Notes under the pieces: model-generated
What the model saw: the letters and a program-made list of their open reading frames with translations, nothing else
Told to the model about the DNA's origin: nothing
Database searches by the model: none
NCBI GenBank assembly: GCA_026387995.1
Contig: JAPLKQ010000069.1
Coordinates: 1 to 7,646, forward strand
Reading direction: 5' to 3'
Source: Bacillota bacterium
GTDB taxonomy: Bacteria > Bacillota_I > Bacilli_A > RFN20 > CAG-826
Length of the DNA: 7,646 nt
Made by a program: the position numbers and the translations under genes
Part shown: in pieces, positions 1 to 6,979 of the stretch
Layout: each line of letters opens with the position of its first letter
How positions within the stretch are numbered: the stretch's first letter is position 1

Positions 1-690
1 GGAGATTTGGAAATCGGAAATACGGAGTGGTTTATTGTCACGGGTATAGGCGACGATAATCGCGTTGACCCGCTTTTCAAAATCTTCGGCATCTTCGGCT
101 AGGCACATGATTGCCATTAATTCGCTAGCGACGGTGATGATAAAGCCGTCTTGACGGACAATGCCATTCTTTTCGCCTTGCCCAATCGTGATTTCACGCA
201 AGGTACGGTCGTTCATGTCCATCGCGCGCCGCCACACGATTTTTTCGGGGGCGATGTTGAGTTCGTTACCTTGGAACATATGGTTATCGATAATCGCCGA
301 GATGAGGTTGATGGAGCTCGTCACCGCGTGCATATCGCCGGTAAAGTGCAAATTGATTTCTTCGCTCGGCTCGACGCGGGCGAGTCCGCCGCCGGTGGCG
401 CCGCCTTTAATCCCAAAAACCGGGCCTAAAGAAGGTTCACGTAAACACAGAAAGGCCTTCTGTTTGATTTGGGCCAAGCCTTCGACTAAGGCAATGGACG
501 TCGTGGTTTTGCCTTCGCCGGCTTTGGTTGGGGTAATGGCGGTGACCAAAACCAGTTTTCCATCTGGCTGGTCGCGTAATTGCTCCATGATGGCCGTGTC
601 GATTTTGGCCTTGAAATGGCCATATGGCTCGACAAAACGCGGCGCGATGCCGGCTTTCTTGGCAATGGCTTCGATTTTTAGTAATGCCAT
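1..690 (-). CDS. fhs: Formate--tetrahydrofolate ligase, N-terminal part (partial)
   Basis: The reading frame starts at ATG 690-688 and stays open for 230 codons until the window edge, so the C-terminal part is missing (the family is usually about 550 residues). Fhs (FTHFS) joins formate to tetrahydrofolate with ATP, giving 10-formyl-THF in the cytoplasm for purine synthesis and Met-tRNA formylation. Visible family signatures are the P-loop PTKAGEGKT (residues 54-62), the EPSLGPVFGIKGGATGGG block (85-102), INLHFTGDMHA (112-122), the IVWRRAMDMNDRTLR segment (151-165) and FIITVASELMAIM (183-195). The N-terminus is short, beginning directly at the helix before the YGHFKAKI motif. A strong GGAGGTG ribosome binding site precedes the start, and tcdA ends 15 nt upstream, so it appears to be the fifth gene of the mutS operon. 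The family assignment is very secure; whether the gene is intact beyond the window cannot be seen. Confidence 0.96.
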   Translation of the reverse strand, partial: MALLKIEAIAKKAGIAPRFVEPYGHFKAKIDTAIMEQLRDQPDGKLVLVTAITPTKAGEGKTTTSIALVEGLAQIKQKAFLCLREPSLGPVFGIKGGATGGGLARVEPSEEINLHFTGDMHAVTSSINLISAIIDNHMFQGNELNIAPEKIVWRRAMDMNDRTLREITIGQGEKNGIVRQDGFIITVASELMAIMCLAEDAEDFEKRVNAIIVAYTRDNKPLRISDFQIS

Positions 691-696
691 AAAGAA

Positions 697-703
697 CACC
701 TCC
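697..703 (-). promoter_or_regulatory. Shine-Dalgarno site of fhs
   Basis: GGAGGTG on the minus strand, six bases before ATG 690-688, squeezed into the 15-nt gap after the tcdA stop codon (708-706). It is the strongest ribosome binding site in the window and fixes the fhs start. It suggests that fhs is translated efficiently and independently even though it is co-transcribed. Confidence 0.85.
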
Positions 704-705
704 AC

Positions 706-1398
706 TTATAACGTGATTTTAGATAAGCTCATCAAGACGTAACCAGCCAATTGCAAACCGGCCGCCGAGGGTACCATCATCATCGAGGATAACTGAGGCC
801 CGATTGAGCGTGGCGATTCTTTGGAGAAAACGACCGCGACTTTTTTGGGGTCGATATTCTGGGCACGCAAGAGATGACGGAGTTTTTTGGCGAGGGGGTC
901 ATCGTGCGTTTTCTCTAAATTCGTGACCTGCACCGCTTCGGCACTAAGGCGTTTGCCCATGCCAAGAGAAGAAATAATCGGGATATTATGTTCGAGAGCA
1001 AAGCCGATGAGCGCCGCTTTCGCGTCGATATCGTCGATGGCGTCGACGATAAAATCAATAGGCTCTTGCTCAAAACTTTTGATGGATTCGGCGGTCACCA
1101 ACAGATGACGCGCATCCACGATTATCTTAGGATTAATGGCTAAAAGTCGCTGTTTGGCGACGTCCACTTTTACTTTTCCGATATCGGCGTGGACAAATAA
1201 GATTTGCCGGTTGAGATTCGTGACCGTCACGGTGTCGTTATCCACCAAGATAAAATGTTGGATGCCGGAACGGGCGAGGCATTCAAGCGCCGTGCCGCCG
1301 ACGCCGCCAAGGCCGACGACCATCACGTGTTTCAACAGCAAAGTCTCGACATTCTCACTGCCGAGCAAGAGACGGGTCCGGGTCAGTAAATCATCCAT
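706..1398 (-). CDS. tcdA: tRNA threonylcarbamoyladenosine dehydratase (TcdA/CsdL/YrvM family)
   Basis: An E1-like ThiF-fold enzyme of 230 residues. TcdA uses ATP to cyclise t6A at position 37 of ANN-decoding tRNAs into cyclic t6A. The nucleotide-binding loop GLGGVGG is at residues 29-35, acidic LVDNDTV at 51-57, and the ATP-contacting NLNRQ at 61-65. Further family marks are VDAIDD (118-123), ISSLGMG (142-148), THDDPLAKKLR (164-174), VVFSKESP (189-196) and the C-terminal VPSAAGLQLAGYV (209-221). There are no CxxC zinc pairs, which argues against MoeB or ThiF acting on a sulfur carrier. It is slightly shorter than E. coli TcdA (about 268) and Bacillus YrvM (about 254), mainly through a missing stretch before VPSAAG. 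I chose ATG 1398 over a GTG at 1407, because that GTG lies inside the AGGTGA ribosome binding site. The gene overlaps the miaA stop by 8 nt. Confidence 0.9.
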   Translation of the reverse strand: MDDLLTRTRLLLGSENVETLLLKHVMVVGLGGVGGTALECLARSGIQHFILVDNDTVTVTNLNRQILFVHADIGKVKVDVAKQRLLAINPKIIVDARHLLVTAESIKSFEQEPIDFIVDAIDDIDAKAALIGFALEHNIPIISSLGMGKRLSAEAVQVTNLEKTHDDPLAKKLRHLLRAQNIDPKKVAVVFSKESPRSIGPQLSSMMMVPSAAGLQLAGYVLMSLSKITL

Positions 1399-2281
1399 TG
1401 CTGTCACCTAATTTCTTAAGTATGGCCTGATAGGCCGTATCCCCATCGGGATACCATTCGACCGGGAGTTGGTTACGGAAGAACGTAAATTGCCGTTTGG
1501 CGTAATTCCGGCTATTTTTCTGGATAGCCTCCACCGTATCCCCAAAGGTCATTTTGCCTTCAAGATGCTGGATGACTTCTTTATAGCCGATGGCTAAGAA
1601 CGCATGGTGTTTTTTGCCAGATTTGGCCACTAAGTCACGGACTTCGTCAATCAGCCCGGCGGCGAACATGCGGTTCACGCGGGTATTGATGCTGGCATAG
1701 AGTTTGAGGCGGTCCGTATCGAGCCCGATGAACATCGTGTCGTAAAGACATTTGTGTTTTTGTTTGGCCACTAAAGACGTTTTGCTGGCGCCCGAGCCGC
1801 GGTAGATGGCGATGGCCCTGAGTACGCGCTTCCGGTTATTCGGATGGAGTTTTTCGGCTTCCACCGCATCGATGGTTTTGAGATATTCATAGAGTTCTTG
1901 GTTCGTCAGTTTCTCAAGGTCGCTTAAATCGACGACGGGTTCATCCTCAAAGACGTAATCATAGAGGCCGGCTTTGATGTATAGACCAGTGCCGCCCACT
2001 AAAATGACGGGTTTCTTCTTTTTAAGAAGGTCATCGAGGACTTCTCGTAAATCCTGTTGGTAATTTTTGACGTTGTAGTCGATTGAAGGAGAAACGAAAT
2101 CGTATAGATGATGTGGAATCTTTTCACGGGCTTCGTAGGAAGGTTTGGCCGTCCCGATATTCAGTTCTTGGTAAACTTGGAAAGCGTCGCCGTTAACGAT
2201 CTGTCCGCCCAAATGTCGGGCTAAACGCATCGCCAACGCGGACTTGCCGCTACCGGTCGGCCCCACGATAACGATGATCAT
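1391..2281 (-). CDS. miaA: tRNA dimethylallyltransferase MiaA
   Basis: MiaA transfers the dimethylallyl group from DMAPP to N6 of A37 in tRNAs reading UNN codons, making i6A, the substrate of MiaB, which is encoded at the other end of the window. The 296-residue protein has the P-loop GPTGSGKS (7-14), the catalytic-Asp region NGDAFQVYQ (30-38) followed by IGTAKP (42-47), and GGTGLY (96-101). It also has HPNNRKRVLRAIAIY (146-160), AIGYKE (230-235), and the C-terminal tRNA-binding segment SRNYAKRQFTFFRN (257-270). Length is typical of the family (about 300). The Ser that often follows the Asp in the DSxQVY motif is Ala here, but the Asp (residue 32) is kept. The start ATG overlaps the mutL stop as ATGA (2281-2278), a classic coupled junction, with AGAGG in the end of mutL as ribosome binding site. 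In many Bacillota hfq follows miaA; here tcdA does. Confidence 0.96.
   Translation of the reverse strand: MIIVIVGPTGSGKSALAMRLARHLGGQIVNGDAFQVYQELNIGTAKPSYEAREKIPHHLYDFVSPSIDYNVKNYQQDLREVLDDLLKKKKPVILVGGTGLYIKAGLYDYVFEDEPVVDLSDLEKLTNQELYEYLKTIDAVEAEKLHPNNRKRVLRAIAIYRGSGASKTSLVAKQKHKCLYDTMFIGLDTDRLKLYASINTRVNRMFAAGLIDEVRDLVAKSGKKHHAFLAIGYKEVIQHLEGKMTFGDTVEAIQKNSRNYAKRQFTFFRNQLPVEWYPDGDTAYQAILKKLGDSNG
1404..1409 (-). promoter_or_regulatory. Shine-Dalgarno site deciding the tcdA start
   Basis: AGGTGA on the minus strand, five bases before ATG 1398-1396. The alternative in-frame GTG start (1407-1405) falls within this site and has no comparable ribosome binding site of its own, so the ATG is the better start. 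The site lies inside the miaA coding region, which ends at 1391. Confidence 0.7.
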
Positions 2282-4032
2282 ACGCCGGTCCTCTTGAACA
2301 TTTTTTCAAGTTCATATTTGTTGAAATGGATAATCGTGGGCCGTCCGTGAGGACAGGCATGCGGGTTATCGCATTTGAGTAAAGTATCAAGGAGGTACTG
2401 CATGTCGGCAAGGCTCAAACGGTCATTGGCTTTGACGCTCCGTTTGCAGCTCATCGTGGCAATCACATGGGTCCGTAGTTTAGGGATATCCAGGCGGTCT
2501 TCGTGCAAAACTTCGTAGACGAGTTCGTCCACATAGGCTTTTTCATCGTATTCCTTGGCCCAGACGGGAATTTGCGTCACTTTATAGGCATTCACCCCAA
2601 ACGGCTCGAACTCCAGCCCTACCGCCCTTAACAGTGCCATTTTCGTTTCTGAGAAAAGCGTCACTTCGCTCGGGGAGAGCGTGATGACGATGGGAATGAG
2701 GGGTTCGGTCACGACGAGGTCACGGTTAAAGAGACGTTGGAGCTTTTCATAGTTGATCCGTTCATTCGCGGCGTGCTGGTCGATGAGGTAGAAACCACCA
2801 TCGGGCCCTTCGGCGATGATATAGGTCAGTTGTAACTGTGCGACGGCTCTGAGACTGGTTAAAGTCTTCTCGGGAGCGACGTAAGCATTAAAAGCCGGCA
2901 CATCTTCCGCTAACGGATGAATGTCCTGAGACGCTTGTGGGATTGGACGGGTTGGCATGGGTTCGGTTTTAGTTCCGAGATCAAGGTCAAAGTTCATTTG
3001 TTCGGAGATTTTTTCAGTTTTTGGTGCCACCGCAATCTCGGTCACGAGGTTTTTCTCGCGCAGCGCTAACGGGATGTTTTGTAAGAGCGCCAAGCGGAGG
3101 TCGGCTTCTTTAGAAAAGCGGACTTCTTTTTTGCTCGGGTGGACGTTCACGTCAACCAGCGCCGGTTCAATCTGAAAGGAAAGAACAACGAAAGGAAAAC
3201 GGGTTGGCGGGATAAAATCATGGTAGCTTTCGATGATGGAGGTTTGGACTTTCGGCATATAGACATTGCGTCCATTTAAAAGCGTGATGATGAAATAACG
3301 GCTGGCTTTGGCGAGTTCCGGTTTTCCGAGATAACCGCTGATGGCAAAATCGGCGTTGCTGAAATGAAACGGCACCATTTTTTTGGCGACGTCATGGCCG
3401 TAGATATCTTTGATGACTTCGAGTAATTCGCCGCGCCCCGTCGTCTGGAATTGTTTGCGTTCATCGATATAAAACGTAAACGACACTTCCGGATGAGCTA
3501 AGGCCAAACGGCACATCATCTCGATGCTGTTCGAGTTTTCGGTAAAGTCGGCTTTCAGGTATTTGAGACGGGCGGGAGTGTTATAAAATAACTCCTCGAC
3601 GCTGACGATCGTCCCTTGGCGGAGCGGCGCGTCTTTCACGGCAAGTTCGTCGTCTTCGATCACGACTTCCGTACCGACTCCACTACCCGTAGAGGTCGTC
3701 AGGGTGACACGGCTGACGGAGGCAATGGACGGCAAAGCTTCCCCTCGGAATCCGAGGGTTTTGATTTTGAATAAATCATAAGAAGTGGCTATCTTGCTTG
3801 TAGCGTGGCGCTTGAACGCCAAAACGGCATCCTCGCGGTCCATGCCTTCGCCATCGTCTTCGACGACGATTTTCTTTCGCCCGGCTTCAAAAAGCGAAAC
3901 CTGGATGTTATGGGCGTGGGCATCGATGCTGTTCTCGACCAGTTCCTTCACGACGCTGCTCGGCCGTTCGACGACTTCGCCGGCGGCAATCATGTTCGCT
4001 AGACTATTTTCCAGAATGTGGATTTTGCTCAT
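2278..4032 (-). CDS. mutL: DNA mismatch repair protein MutL, endonuclease type
   Basis: MutL couples mismatch recognition by MutS to strand incision and excision. The GHKL ATPase region shows the general base in KELVENS (Glu30, Asn34), EDDGEGM (58-64), RHATSK (75-80) and LGFRGEAL (93-100). The transducer domain follows with LLNGR (251-255) and VDVNVHPSKKEVRFS (293-307). A short variable linker spans roughly 335-395. The C-terminal dimerisation domain carries the metal-binding nuclease motif DQHAANERINYE (418-429), SCKRSVKAN (528-536) and CPHGRP (560-565). This fits the latent endonuclease MutL of bacteria without MutH. At 584 residues it is a little shorter than B. subtilis MutL (about 627), chiefly in the linker. 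The start has an AGGGGG ribosome binding site overlapping the mutS stop codon, eight bases after mutS; the end overlaps miaA by 4 nt. Confidence 0.97.
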   Translation of the reverse strand: MSKIHILENSLANMIAAGEVVERPSSVVKELVENSIDAHAHNIQVSLFEAGRKKIVVEDDGEGMDREDAVLAFKRHATSKIATSYDLFKIKTLGFRGEALPSIASVSRVTLTTSTGSGVGTEVVIEDDELAVKDAPLRQGTIVSVEELFYNTPARLKYLKADFTENSNSIEMMCRLALAHPEVSFTFYIDERKQFQTTGRGELLEVIKDIYGHDVAKKMVPFHFSNADFAISGYLGKPELAKASRYFIITLLNGRNVYMPKVQTSIIESYHDFIPPTRFPFVVLSFQIEPALVDVNVHPSKKEVRFSKEADLRLALLQNIPLALREKNLVTEIAVAPKTEKISEQMNFDLDLGTKTEPMPTRPIPQASQDIHPLAEDVPAFNAYVAPEKTLTSLRAVAQLQLTYIIAEGPDGGFYLIDQHAANERINYEKLQRLFNRDLVVTEPLIPIVITLSPSEVTLFSETKMALLRAVGLEFEPFGVNAYKVTQIPVWAKEYDEKAYVDELVYEVLHEDRLDIPKLRTHVIATMSCKRSVKANDRLSLADMQYLLDTLLKCDNPHACPHGRPTIIHFNKYELEKMFKRTGV

Positions 4033-4035
4033 GCG

Positions 4036-4042
4036 TCCCCCT
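4036..4042 (-). promoter_or_regulatory. Shine-Dalgarno site of mutL overlapping the mutS stop
   Basis: AGGGGGA on the minus strand, three bases before ATG 4032-4030. It shares bases with the TAG stop of mutS (4043-4041), so ribosomes finishing mutS sit on the mutL initiation site. This supports coupled and possibly matched production of the two repair partners. Confidence 0.65.
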
Positions 4043-6557
4043 ACTTCATTTTCTTCTTGAGGTCATAGAGATAATTGAGGGCCTCAAGCGGCGTCATCGT
4101 TAACGGATCGATTTTCTTGATGTTCTTAATCCAGTCTTCTTCCTCAGCCGGCAAGCGCTGCATGACGTTTTGGGCCGGCGGGATATCTTTTTCCTCAAGG
4201 GTTAAGAGAATCTCTTTGGCCCGTGTCAAAAGCAAATCCGGAAGATGGGCTAAACGGGCGACGTTGATACCATAAGACTTATTCATGGAACCATCTTTTA
4301 CTTTGTAAAGGAAGGTGATTTGGTCATTTTCTTCGGCGACGCAAACTTGAACGTTCCGCAGCGTCGGGAGTTCTTTCTCGAGGCTGGTGAGTTCGTGGTA
4401 ATGCGTTGAGAATAAGGTCTTGGCGTGAATCCTCGAGGTGATATATTCGATAATCGCTTGGGCGATGGCCATGCCGTCGAAGGTCGCGGTCCCGCGTCCG
4501 ATCTCGTCAAAGATCATCAACGAGTTTTCGGTGGCGTGCCTTAGCGCGTAATTGGTTTCGCTCATCTCCACCATGAAAGTCGATTGTCCGGACACCAAAT
4601 CGTCGCTGGCGCCGATGCGGGTAAAGATTTGGTCGAAGATCATCAGGTTGGCGGATTTGGCAGGGACGTAACAGCCGATTTGCGCCATCACGACGATTAA
4701 AGCCAACTCACGCATATAGGTCGATTTACCGCCCATGTTCGGGCCGGTAATGAGAAGAACGTCATTCGTGGCAGGCATATAAACATCGTTGGCGACGTAG
4801 CGGTTTTGCTTCATCACTTTCTCGATGACCGGATGGCGTCCTTGGATAACATCGACGTTGCGGTTCTCGTTAAAGATGGGGCGCACATAACGGTTCTTGG
4901 CGCTCACTTCAGCCAGCGAAGCGAGGACGTCGACAAAAGCTAATTTATTGGCTAAGAGCTGAATAACCGATGTCTGCGCTTGGATAGTCTTACGGAGTTC
5001 AACGAACAACTCATATTCCAACGCCATCTGCCGTTCGTCGGCATTGAGAATCAAGGATTCTTTTTCCTTGAGTTCGGGCGTGATATAGCGTTCGCCGGTG
5101 GTCAAGGTCTGCTTCCGTTCGTAGCCAAATTCGGGTTTGACGCTGCTGACCGAACCATTACTGATTTCGATATAGTAACCGAAGACTTTGTTATACCCCA
5201 CTTTGAGGTTCTTGATCCCGGTTTTTTCGCGTTCGCGGGTTTCCAGTTCGGCCAGCCAGTTTTTGCCGCCATGGGAAAGCTCAATCAATTCATCGAGTTC
5301 GGGGCGATAGCCTTTTTTGAAGATGCCGCCTTCCTTGATGACGATGGGAGCGTCCTCACGGATGGCCCGGGTGATGAGTTCGCAGATGGACTCTAAAGAA
5401 TCCATATGGCTGACAAGGTCGTCATACTGGGAGTTTTTAAGTTTCAATAAAGTGTTTTTGATGCCCGGCACCGCTTTTAAGGAATTGCGGAGCTGCAGCA
5501 TGTCGCGGCCATGAGCATTGCCATAGCCGATGCGGGCAATTAACCGTTCCAAGTCATAGATTTCGTCAAGGAGTTTTCGCGCTTCCTCGCGGTTCATGAA
5601 ATCATCGATGAGGGCACCGATCATCATCTGCCGGTGGGCTATCTCTTCGAAGTCGCTGGAGGGTTTAAGAATCCACCGCTTTAAGAGACGTCCGCCCATC
5701 GCCGTTTTGGTTTCGTCGAGGAGCCAATAGAGCGAGCCATATTTATCCTCGCTCCGGATAGTACGCGTCAGTTCGAGGTTCAGCCGTGAGAAAGAGTCAA
5801 TCTGAAGCGACTGGCTGCCTTTGATGACGATGGCTTTCTGTAAGTATTCAAGGTTCCGTTTTTGGGTTTTCTTTAAGTAATTAATCAGGCGGACGATAGA
5901 CTTCATCTGATATAAATCTTTGACGTCGCCGAGCACCGGTTCATATTCGAGATCGACTTCGTCGTCATCCTCGCGGGAGATGAGGAAGTTACGGTTCTCG
6001 GAGAGCTGCGTCAGCACTTCGCTAGAAAAGGTCGACTTGACGACGATTTCGCGGGTCAGTAAGTTATCGAGTTCGCTGAGAAGCGAGGTGATATCGTGTT
6101 CGACATTGAGGACGCTGATCTCGCCGGTAGACAGGTCGGCATAACTGACAACAAAACAAAAGTCCGTCTCGTCGACGCCGACGATGTAGTTATTGTCGGA
6201 GTTGGCGACGTCCATGACCGCCCCAGGGGTAATGATTTGGATGACATCGCGGTCGACTAAGCCTTTGGCTAAGGCCGGGTCTTCCAGTTGCTCCACCACG
6301 CCGACCTTGTAGCCGCGGGCGATCAGTTTCGCGATATAGCTTTTGATGGCGTGATGCGGGACGCCGCACATCGGGACCTTGGACTCGGCCCCGGCGTTCT
6401 TGCCGGTCAGGACCAGTTGCAGTTCCTTGCTGGCGGTCTTCGCGTCATCGAAAAAGAGCTCATAGAAATCGCCGAGCCGAAAGAGGATCAGCGTATCAGG
6501 ATGCTTCTCTTTGATTTCCAGATATTGCATCATCATCGGGGTGTACTTTGGTTTCAT
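4041..6557 (-). CDS. mutS: DNA mismatch repair protein MutS
   Basis: MutS1-type protein of 838 residues that binds mispaired or looped bases and, with ATP, recruits MutL. The mismatch-contacting Phe-x-Glu is in GDFYELF (Phe31, Glu33), followed by VPMCGVPHHA (61-70) of domain I. The clamp and lever region includes LKVGYNKVFGYYIEIS (451-466). The ATPase has Walker A GPNMGGKS (605-612), the signature DLVSGQSTFMVEM (653-665), Walker B with DEIGRGTATFDG (684-695) and the His segment STHYHEL (717-723). The tail ends in the dimerisation motif MTPLEALNYLYDLKKK (821-836). All key residues are present. The tail segment (about 786-815), where a QLSLF-like clamp-binding motif is usually found, shows none. 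The start ATG has GAGGT six bases upstream, and a promoter lies just before it, so mutS heads the operon. Confidence 0.98.
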   Translation of the reverse strand: MKPKYTPMMMQYLEIKEKHPDTLILFRLGDFYELFFDDAKTASKELQLVLTGKNAGAESKVPMCGVPHHAIKSYIAKLIARGYKVGVVEQLEDPALAKGLVDRDVIQIITPGAVMDVANSDNNYIVGVDETDFCFVVSYADLSTGEISVLNVEHDITSLLSELDNLLTREIVVKSTFSSEVLTQLSENRNFLISREDDDEVDLEYEPVLGDVKDLYQMKSIVRLINYLKKTQKRNLEYLQKAIVIKGSQSLQIDSFSRLNLELTRTIRSEDKYGSLYWLLDETKTAMGGRLLKRWILKPSSDFEEIAHRQMMIGALIDDFMNREEARKLLDEIYDLERLIARIGYGNAHGRDMLQLRNSLKAVPGIKNTLLKLKNSQYDDLVSHMDSLESICELITRAIREDAPIVIKEGGIFKKGYRPELDELIELSHGGKNWLAELETREREKTGIKNLKVGYNKVFGYYIEISNGSVSSVKPEFGYERKQTLTTGERYITPELKEKESLILNADERQMALEYELFVELRKTIQAQTSVIQLLANKLAFVDVLASLAEVSAKNRYVRPIFNENRNVDVIQGRHPVIEKVMKQNRYVANDVYMPATNDVLLITGPNMGGKSTYMRELALIVVMAQIGCYVPAKSANLMIFDQIFTRIGASDDLVSGQSTFMVEMSETNYALRHATENSLMIFDEIGRGTATFDGMAIAQAIIEYITSRIHAKTLFSTHYHELTSLEKELPTLRNVQVCVAEENDQITFLYKVKDGSMNKSYGINVARLAHLPDLLLTRAKEILLTLEEKDIPPAQNVMQRLPAEEEDWIKNIKKIDPLTMTPLEALNYLYDLKKKMK

Positions 6558-6563
6558 TCGTCT

Positions 6564-6568
6564 ACCTC
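6564..6568 (-). promoter_or_regulatory. Shine-Dalgarno site of mutS
   Basis: GAGGT on the minus strand, six bases before the mutS ATG (6557-6555). With the promoter just upstream it gives a short leader of roughly 20-25 nt with no room for a riboswitch or attenuator. Confidence 0.65.
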
Positions 6569-6586
6569 AAAGTTTCAATTATCAAT

Positions 6587-6595
6587 ATTGTATCA
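6587..6595 (-). promoter_or_regulatory. Extended -10 promoter of the mutS operon
   Basis: The minus strand reads TGATACAAT: a TACAAT -10 hexamer (6592-6587) preceded by the TGn extension (6595-6593). There is no good -35 at 16-18 bp. A TTTACA lies 21 bp upstream (6619-6614), too far for standard sigma-A spacing, so recognition probably rests on the extended -10 and the AT-rich upstream DNA. The predicted start is near 6580. Its position after a terminator and before the first gene of a tight operon supports the call; no experimental support can be seen. Confidence 0.6.
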
Positions 6596-6599
6596 CACG

Positions 6600-6623
6600 A
6601 AAATTTATATTTATGTAAATTTT
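6600..6623. repeat. Perfect 8-bp inverted repeat upstream of the mutS promoter
   Basis: AAAATTTA (6600-6607) and TAAATTTT (6616-6623) are perfect inverted copies separated by 8 bp. The repeat lies immediately upstream of the -10 element and covers where a -35 would be. It may be an operator for a dimeric regulator or simply AT-rich promoter DNA. It is not followed by a T-tract in the transcribed direction and has no GC pairs, so it is not a terminator. Confidence 0.45.
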
Positions 6624-6638
6624 ACGGGCGCGAGGGTC

Positions 6639-6666
6639 AAAAAGAAAAAATCCCAAGCCGGGATTT
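6639..6666 (-). terminator. Intrinsic terminator after the miaB - ricA-like unit
   Basis: On the minus strand a perfect 7-bp stem AAATCCC / GGGATTT (6666-6660 with 6654-6648) encloses the 5-nt loop GGCTT. It runs directly into a T-rich tract TTTTTTCTTTTT (6650-6639). It begins one base after the stop codon of the upstream gene (6668). There is no T-tract on the other side, so it works only for leftward transcription. Confidence 0.85.
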
Positions 6667-6667
6667 C

Positions 6668-6979
6668 TCATTCGATAATGGTTTTGATTTGCTTAAGAAG
6701 AGCGTTCACGGTTTCCCGTAATGCCTCGTAATTGACAACCAGCGGATGCTTGTTATAAAGTGCGGCGTATTTCTCGTAAAGAGCCTTTTCACGGAAGTAG
6801 ACGGCGTCATTATTTTGGTTCTTCGCCATTGCCTTTTGATGGGCGCGCATCGCGGCGTTGTTGGCCATCAGTTCCTGATCGGATTCAATGGCAGCGCGAA
6901 GGGCAAAGAACTGCTGGACTTCCGGGGTGTCGAATAACGCCTCGCGGAGTTCTTCGAGGGATTTTTCAAATTCAGTCAT
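6668..6979 (-). CDS. YlbF/YmcA family protein (RicA-like)
   Basis: A 103-residue, highly helical protein of the Com_YlbF (YlbF/YmcA) family, assigned from its helical pattern (FDTPEVQQFFALRAAIESD at 16-34, then MRAHQKAMAK and HPLVVNYEALRETVNALL) and from position. In Bacillus the gene after miaB is ymcA (ricA), whose product joins RicF and RicT in a complex that stimulates RNase Y-dependent mRNA maturation and affects competence, biofilm and sporulation. This protein is shorter than B. subtilis YmcA (about 143) and lacks the Cys-containing C-terminal tail; it has no cysteine at all. It could therefore be a YlbF-like paralogue or an iron-sulfur-free version. The ATG (6979) overlaps the miaB stop by 8 nt, with AAGGGG as ribosome binding site inside miaB. 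Family membership is likely; the exact orthologue is uncertain, so no symbol is given. Confidence 0.8.
   Translation of the reverse strand: MTEFEKSLEELREALFDTPEVQQFFALRAAIESDQELMANNAAMRAHQKAMAKNQNNDAVYFREKALYEKYAALYNKHPLVVNYEALRETVNALLKQIKTIIE

Noticed and set aside
161..742. Long plus-strand open frame opposite fhs
   Set aside because: It is antisense to a gene with unmistakable Fhs motifs, and its translation is a low-similarity Ser/Ala/Pro-rich shadow with no credible ribosome binding site. The same holds for the plus-strand frames opposite mutS (4980-5396, 6288-6731), mutL and tcdA.
4470..4510. Ala in place of Ser in the MutS Walker B extension (GRGTATFDG instead of GRGTSTFDG)
   Set aside because: GRGTATYDG-type sequences occur in ordinary Bacilli MutS proteins, so this is a lineage feature rather than a defect.
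6614..6619. TTTACA as the -35 of the mutS promoter
   Set aside because: The spacing to the -10 is 21 bp, outside the usual 16-18 bp range; an extended -10 explains the promoter better.
6600..6623. The AT-rich inverted repeat as a second terminator or an SOS operator
   Set aside because: The stem is pure A/T with no following T-tract, and it does not fit the known Bacillota LexA box; it is reported only as a possible operator.
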